13,958 nucleotides of DNA from contig CAKUVB010000024.1 of the NCBI GenBank assembly GCA_934693215.1, positions 1 through 13,958 on the forward strand. Reading direction: 5' to 3'. Source of the DNA: an uncultured Candidatus Melainabacteria bacterium (GTDB lineage: Bacteria > Cyanobacteriota > Vampirovibrionia > Gastranaerophilales > Gastranaerophilaceae). The first letter of the stretch is position 1. Every line of letters starts with the position of its first letter. The notes below the pieces were generated by a model. The model worked only from the letters and a program-made list of their open reading frames with translations, ran no database searches and was not told the DNA's origin. A program made the translations under genes and the position numbers. Positions 11,805 through 13,958 of the stretch are shown in pieces.

Positions 11805-12692
11805 TTAGAAAATAAACATATAACATAATACAGCAAGGAACACAAACGGTGAAACAGGCATGAATAAAGAACCTTGCGATTTCTTTAAATTTCTAATTAA
11901 AACTCTTGATAAATAAAATAATGATAAAATTAAATTTACAAATATTAATAATCTTAACCAAAGGCATGAAAAATTATTAGTCATACGAGTTAAAAAAGTT
12001 AAAAAATAAGAGATACCAAACCATAATAAATACAAAATTGATTTATAATCCTTTTGATTCAAAGAATTCTTTATAAATTTTACAACACAAAACATGCCAG
12101 AAAACAAAGCCACAAATATTAGTGTGAATAACAAATTCGACATTCCAACAAAACACCCTAATGCCGTAAACAAATGCAAATCACCATCTCCAACAAATTC
12201 TTTTTTACATTTGTTAGAAATAAACAAAAGAAATTTGATTATACCAAAACAAATTACTCCACCATATATTGAATTTAATACATCGTTATAATTAAACAAT
12301 ATAGAACAAACAACTAAAAATGTTGCATATTTTGAACAAATCATTGTTGATATAATATCCATGCCTGCAAGAATAAGAAATATAGAAACACAAACAACTG
12401 ACATAAAAAAATGAAAAGTTAATCCAAATTTTGCATACAAAAATACAAAAATTAGCCCCGTTAAAAGCTCAACTATAGGGTACATAATACTTATATTCGC
12501 CCCACAATATTTACATTTTCCTTTCAAAAACAAATATGAAAGTATTGGGATTTTATATCTCCATTCAATCGAAGTATCACAACTCATACAATGTGAAGGC
12601 GGAAAGATTATGCTTTCACCGTTTAGCGTTCTGATAATAAGAACATTATAAAAACTTCCTAATATTACCCCTAATACAAAAACCCAAGCCAT
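11805..12692 (-). CDS. pilD: Type IV prepilin peptidase / N-methyltransferase
   Basis: Membrane aspartic protease (A24A family) that cleaves the leader of type IV pilins and type II secretion pseudopilins and N-methylates the new end. The 295-residue protein has the N-terminal GSFYNVLIIR helix; the cytoplasmic methylase domain with two Cys pairs (Cys35/38 and Cys60/63) and the IPILSYLFLKGKC signature; catalytic Asp112 (AGMDIIS); the GxGD motif at 168-171 with Asp171; and the C-terminal MPVSPF element (usually iPFGPF). It starts 8 bases after the sigma factor stop, so the two are cotranscribed. The D112 segment (MDIISTMICSKY) is less canonical than usual but retains the Asp. The operon ends in AT-rich spacer with the hairpin at 11688-11719. 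Confidence 0.9.
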   Translation of the reverse strand: MAWVFVLGVILGSFYNVLIIRTLNGESIIFPPSHCMSCDTSIEWRYKIPILSYLFLKGKCKYCGANISIMYPIVELLTGLIFVFLYAKFGLTFHFFMSVVCVSIFLILAGMDIISTMICSKYATFLVVCSILFNYNDVLNSIYGGVICFGIIKFLLFISNKCKKEFVGDGDLHLFTALGCFVGMSNLLFTLIFVALFSGMFCVVKFIKNSLNQKDYKSILYLLWFGISYFLTFLTRMTNNFSCLWLRLLIFVNLILSLFYLSRVLIRNLKKSQGSLFMPVSPFVFLAVLCYMFIF

Positions 12693-12700
12693 TACTACCC

Positions 12701-13486
12701 TTAAGTTTCGCTATCTTTGATTAACTTATACATAAGAGAATATGCTTTTTTTAACTTTCTTGATACCATCATTTCATTAATATTAAGCTTTTCTGAGATA
12801 GTTTTTTGTTTCATATCCTCATAGTAAAAAAGTCTAATTATTTGTTTTAAATCTTCCGGTAATTTTTCGATAACATCATCAAGCTCTATTTTCATATCAT
12901 ATCGTTCTAAGAATTCATCATAATCACAAGATGGTGTTAAATCTCCAATAGAGGCGTGGTTTTCTGAATCTTTTACAACTTCATCAAGCGATACAATTTT
13001 ACGTCTTCTATCCACATCTACTGCTGTTTTAACCTTTTGGAGTGGAATATCAAGAGCTTGTGCAACTTTTTCATCTGTTAATTTTTCAAGCTCTTTTTCT
13101 GATAAAGTTTTTGAAAAATTCTTGATACGTATTGCAAGTTCTAAAACCTCTCTAGGCACTTTTATCATTGCAACTTTATCTCTCATATAATGTTGCATTT
13201 CACCAACAATTTTATAACCTGCATATATTCTAAACTTTGGACTTTTTTCAGGGGAATATTTTTCAATAGCCTTTACAAGACCAATTGAACCAGCTTGAAC
13301 CAAATCTTCAACAGGGTCTTCTGCACGTCTTGCAATAGAATGTGCAATTTTTTTTATAATTGGCATCATAGCAACAACTATCAAGTTCTCTAATCTTTTT
13401 TTCTGAACTCTCTTTGAAGTCTCTCTATATGCTATTAACCATTCTTGAATTTTTGCGTAAATTGAATCTTCTGTTTGTGTATTCAT
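12701..13486 (-). CDS. Sigma-70 family RNA polymerase sigma factor, SigB/SigF-type (group 3)
   Basis: A 261-residue alternative sigma factor. Region 2 is clear at ~55-105: EDLVQAGSIGLVKAIEKY, then FRIYAGYKIVGEMQHYMRD, the core-binding and -10-melting helices in the SigB/SigF/FliA style. KVPREVLELA (109-118) opens region 3. Region 4 at ~200-257 has the helix-turn-helix DMKQKTISEKLNINEMMVSRKL for -35 contact. Region 1.1 is absent, as expected for group 3. Downstream in the same operon is prepilin peptidase. In cyanobacteria the group 3 factor SigF governs pilus genes, so control of pili or surface structures is a reasonable inference. FliA-type (flagellar) is an alternative, as flagellin is encoded ~11 kb away. 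Divergent start codons are only 24 bases apart, so its promoter must overlap the neighbouring Nudix gene. Confidence 0.88.
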   Translation of the reverse strand: MNTQTEDSIYAKIQEWLIAYRETSKRVQKKRLENLIVVAMMPIIKKIAHSIARRAEDPVEDLVQAGSIGLVKAIEKYSPEKSPKFRIYAGYKIVGEMQHYMRDKVAMIKVPREVLELAIRIKNFSKTLSEKELEKLTDEKVAQALDIPLQKVKTAVDVDRRRKIVSLDEVVKDSENHASIGDLTPSCDYDEFLERYDMKIELDDVIEKLPEDLKQIIRLFYYEDMKQKTISEKLNINEMMVSRKLKKAYSLMYKLIKDSET

Positions 13487-13510
13487 ATAAATCTATGGTA
13501 TCATAAATGT

Positions 13511-13958
13511 ATGAATTTTACAGAAAAAACTTTAACATCAGAATATGTTTTCAAAGGCAAGGTTATCAATGTTAGACGTGATGATATTGAGGTATCAAAC
13601 GGTCATAAATCAATGAGAGAAGTTGTTGAACACTCTGGCGGTGTTACAATGCTTGCAATAAAAGACAATAAAAACATTTTATTTGTCAGACAGTTCAGAT
13701 ACCCTATCAAATCAGTATCATTAGAACTTCCTGCAGGAAAACTTGAGCCTAACGAAGACCCAGATTTTGCAGCAAAAAGAGAACTTGAAGAAGAAACAGG
13801 ATACATATCAGATAATTGGGTTAACCTTGGATATATCTATACCTCTGTCGGATTCTGTGATGAAAAATTACATCTTTATCTTGCTAGAGATTTAAGATTC
13901 AAAAAAGAAAATCCTGATGAGGACGAGATTATAGAATGTGAAGAATACTCAATAGAAC
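13511..13958 (+). CDS. ADP-ribose pyrophosphatase-type Nudix hydrolase (partial, runs off window)
   Basis: The 149 codons present encode a Nudix protein of the NudF/YqiK ADP-sugar group, hydrolysing ADP-ribose to AMP and ribose-5-phosphate. Visible: the N-terminal strand YVFKGKVINVRRDDIEV; REVVEHSGGVTMLAI (the domain-swapped dimer region typical of this group); the RQFRYPI loop; LELPAGKLE; and a complete Nudix box from Gly77 to Gly95 (GKLEPNE, then KRELEEETGY). After it, GYIYTSVGFCDEKLHLYLA matches the substrate-proximal YxSPGxxxE-type loop with SVGFCDE. It has no clear Shine-Dalgarno. The 3' end is beyond 13958. It starts 24 bases from the divergent sigma factor gene. Confidence 0.88.
   Translation, partial: MNFTEKTLTSEYVFKGKVINVRRDDIEVSNGHKSMREVVEHSGGVTMLAIKDNKNILFVRQFRYPIKSVSLELPAGKLEPNEDPDFAAKRELEEETGYISDNWVNLGYIYTSVGFCDEKLHLYLARDLRFKKENPDEDEIIECEEYSIE

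Noticed and set aside
1..13958. CRISPR array, insertion sequence, phage genes or plasmid origin
   Set aside because: No regularly spaced repeats, transposase, integrase, phage structural or replication genes were seen on either strand.

Overview
The window is AT-rich DNA (roughly two thirds A+T by eye) from a bacterium that carries flagellin, a prepilin peptidase, a group 3 type sigma factor and a single MCE-domain protein. Most genes have clear Shine-Dalgarno sites and TGA is used as a stop. The flagellin style and overall gene mix suggest a gut non-photosynthetic cyanobacterial relative (Gastranaerophilales/Vampirovibrionia), but this is an inference from general resemblance and no marker gene here proves it.

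Left part (1-6511) is accessory in character. It holds the tail of an unidentified gene; a calpain-like (C2 family) cysteine protease with the GDCW active-site signature; a minus-strand flagellin gene broken by a frameshift near 1417 and preceded by a long non-coding leader; a 51-residue basic peptide gene; a 174-residue protein of unknown function; tRNA-Ser(GCT) with a strong terminator; a minus-strand 497-residue protein with an atypical kinase-like N-terminal half and a helical-repeat C-terminal half; and a 369-residue protein that appears to fuse a mono-ADP-ribosyltransferase-like domain to a GNAT-like domain. Protease, kinase-like and ADP-ribosyltransferase-like proteins without signal peptides, sitting near each other, resemble a small effector island. 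How they would be exported cannot be seen here.

Middle part (6645-10102) is a plus-strand run of an integral membrane acyltransferase (acyltransferase_3 family), a membrane-anchored MCE/MlaD protein and an AlkD-type DNA alkylation repair protein. The last overlaps tail to tail with a minus-strand NudC-type NAD(H) pyrophosphatase.

Metal module (10138-11785): a promoter with a CsoR-type dyad operator drives a signal-peptide-bearing, 19-cysteine metallothionein-like protein and then a DmeF-like cation diffusion facilitator with a His-rich loop. A CsoR/RcnR-family regulator gene converges on the transporter gene from the other strand and has its own good promoter. A terminator-like hairpin lies inside that promoter's leader. 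Together they look like a self-contained sense, sequester and export system for Ni/Co/Cu/Zn-type ions.

Right part (11805-13958): a minus-strand operon of a sigma-70 family (SigB/SigF type) factor and a type IV prepilin peptidase, and, divergent from it with only 24 bases between start codons, an ADP-ribose pyrophosphatase-type Nudix gene that runs off the window end.
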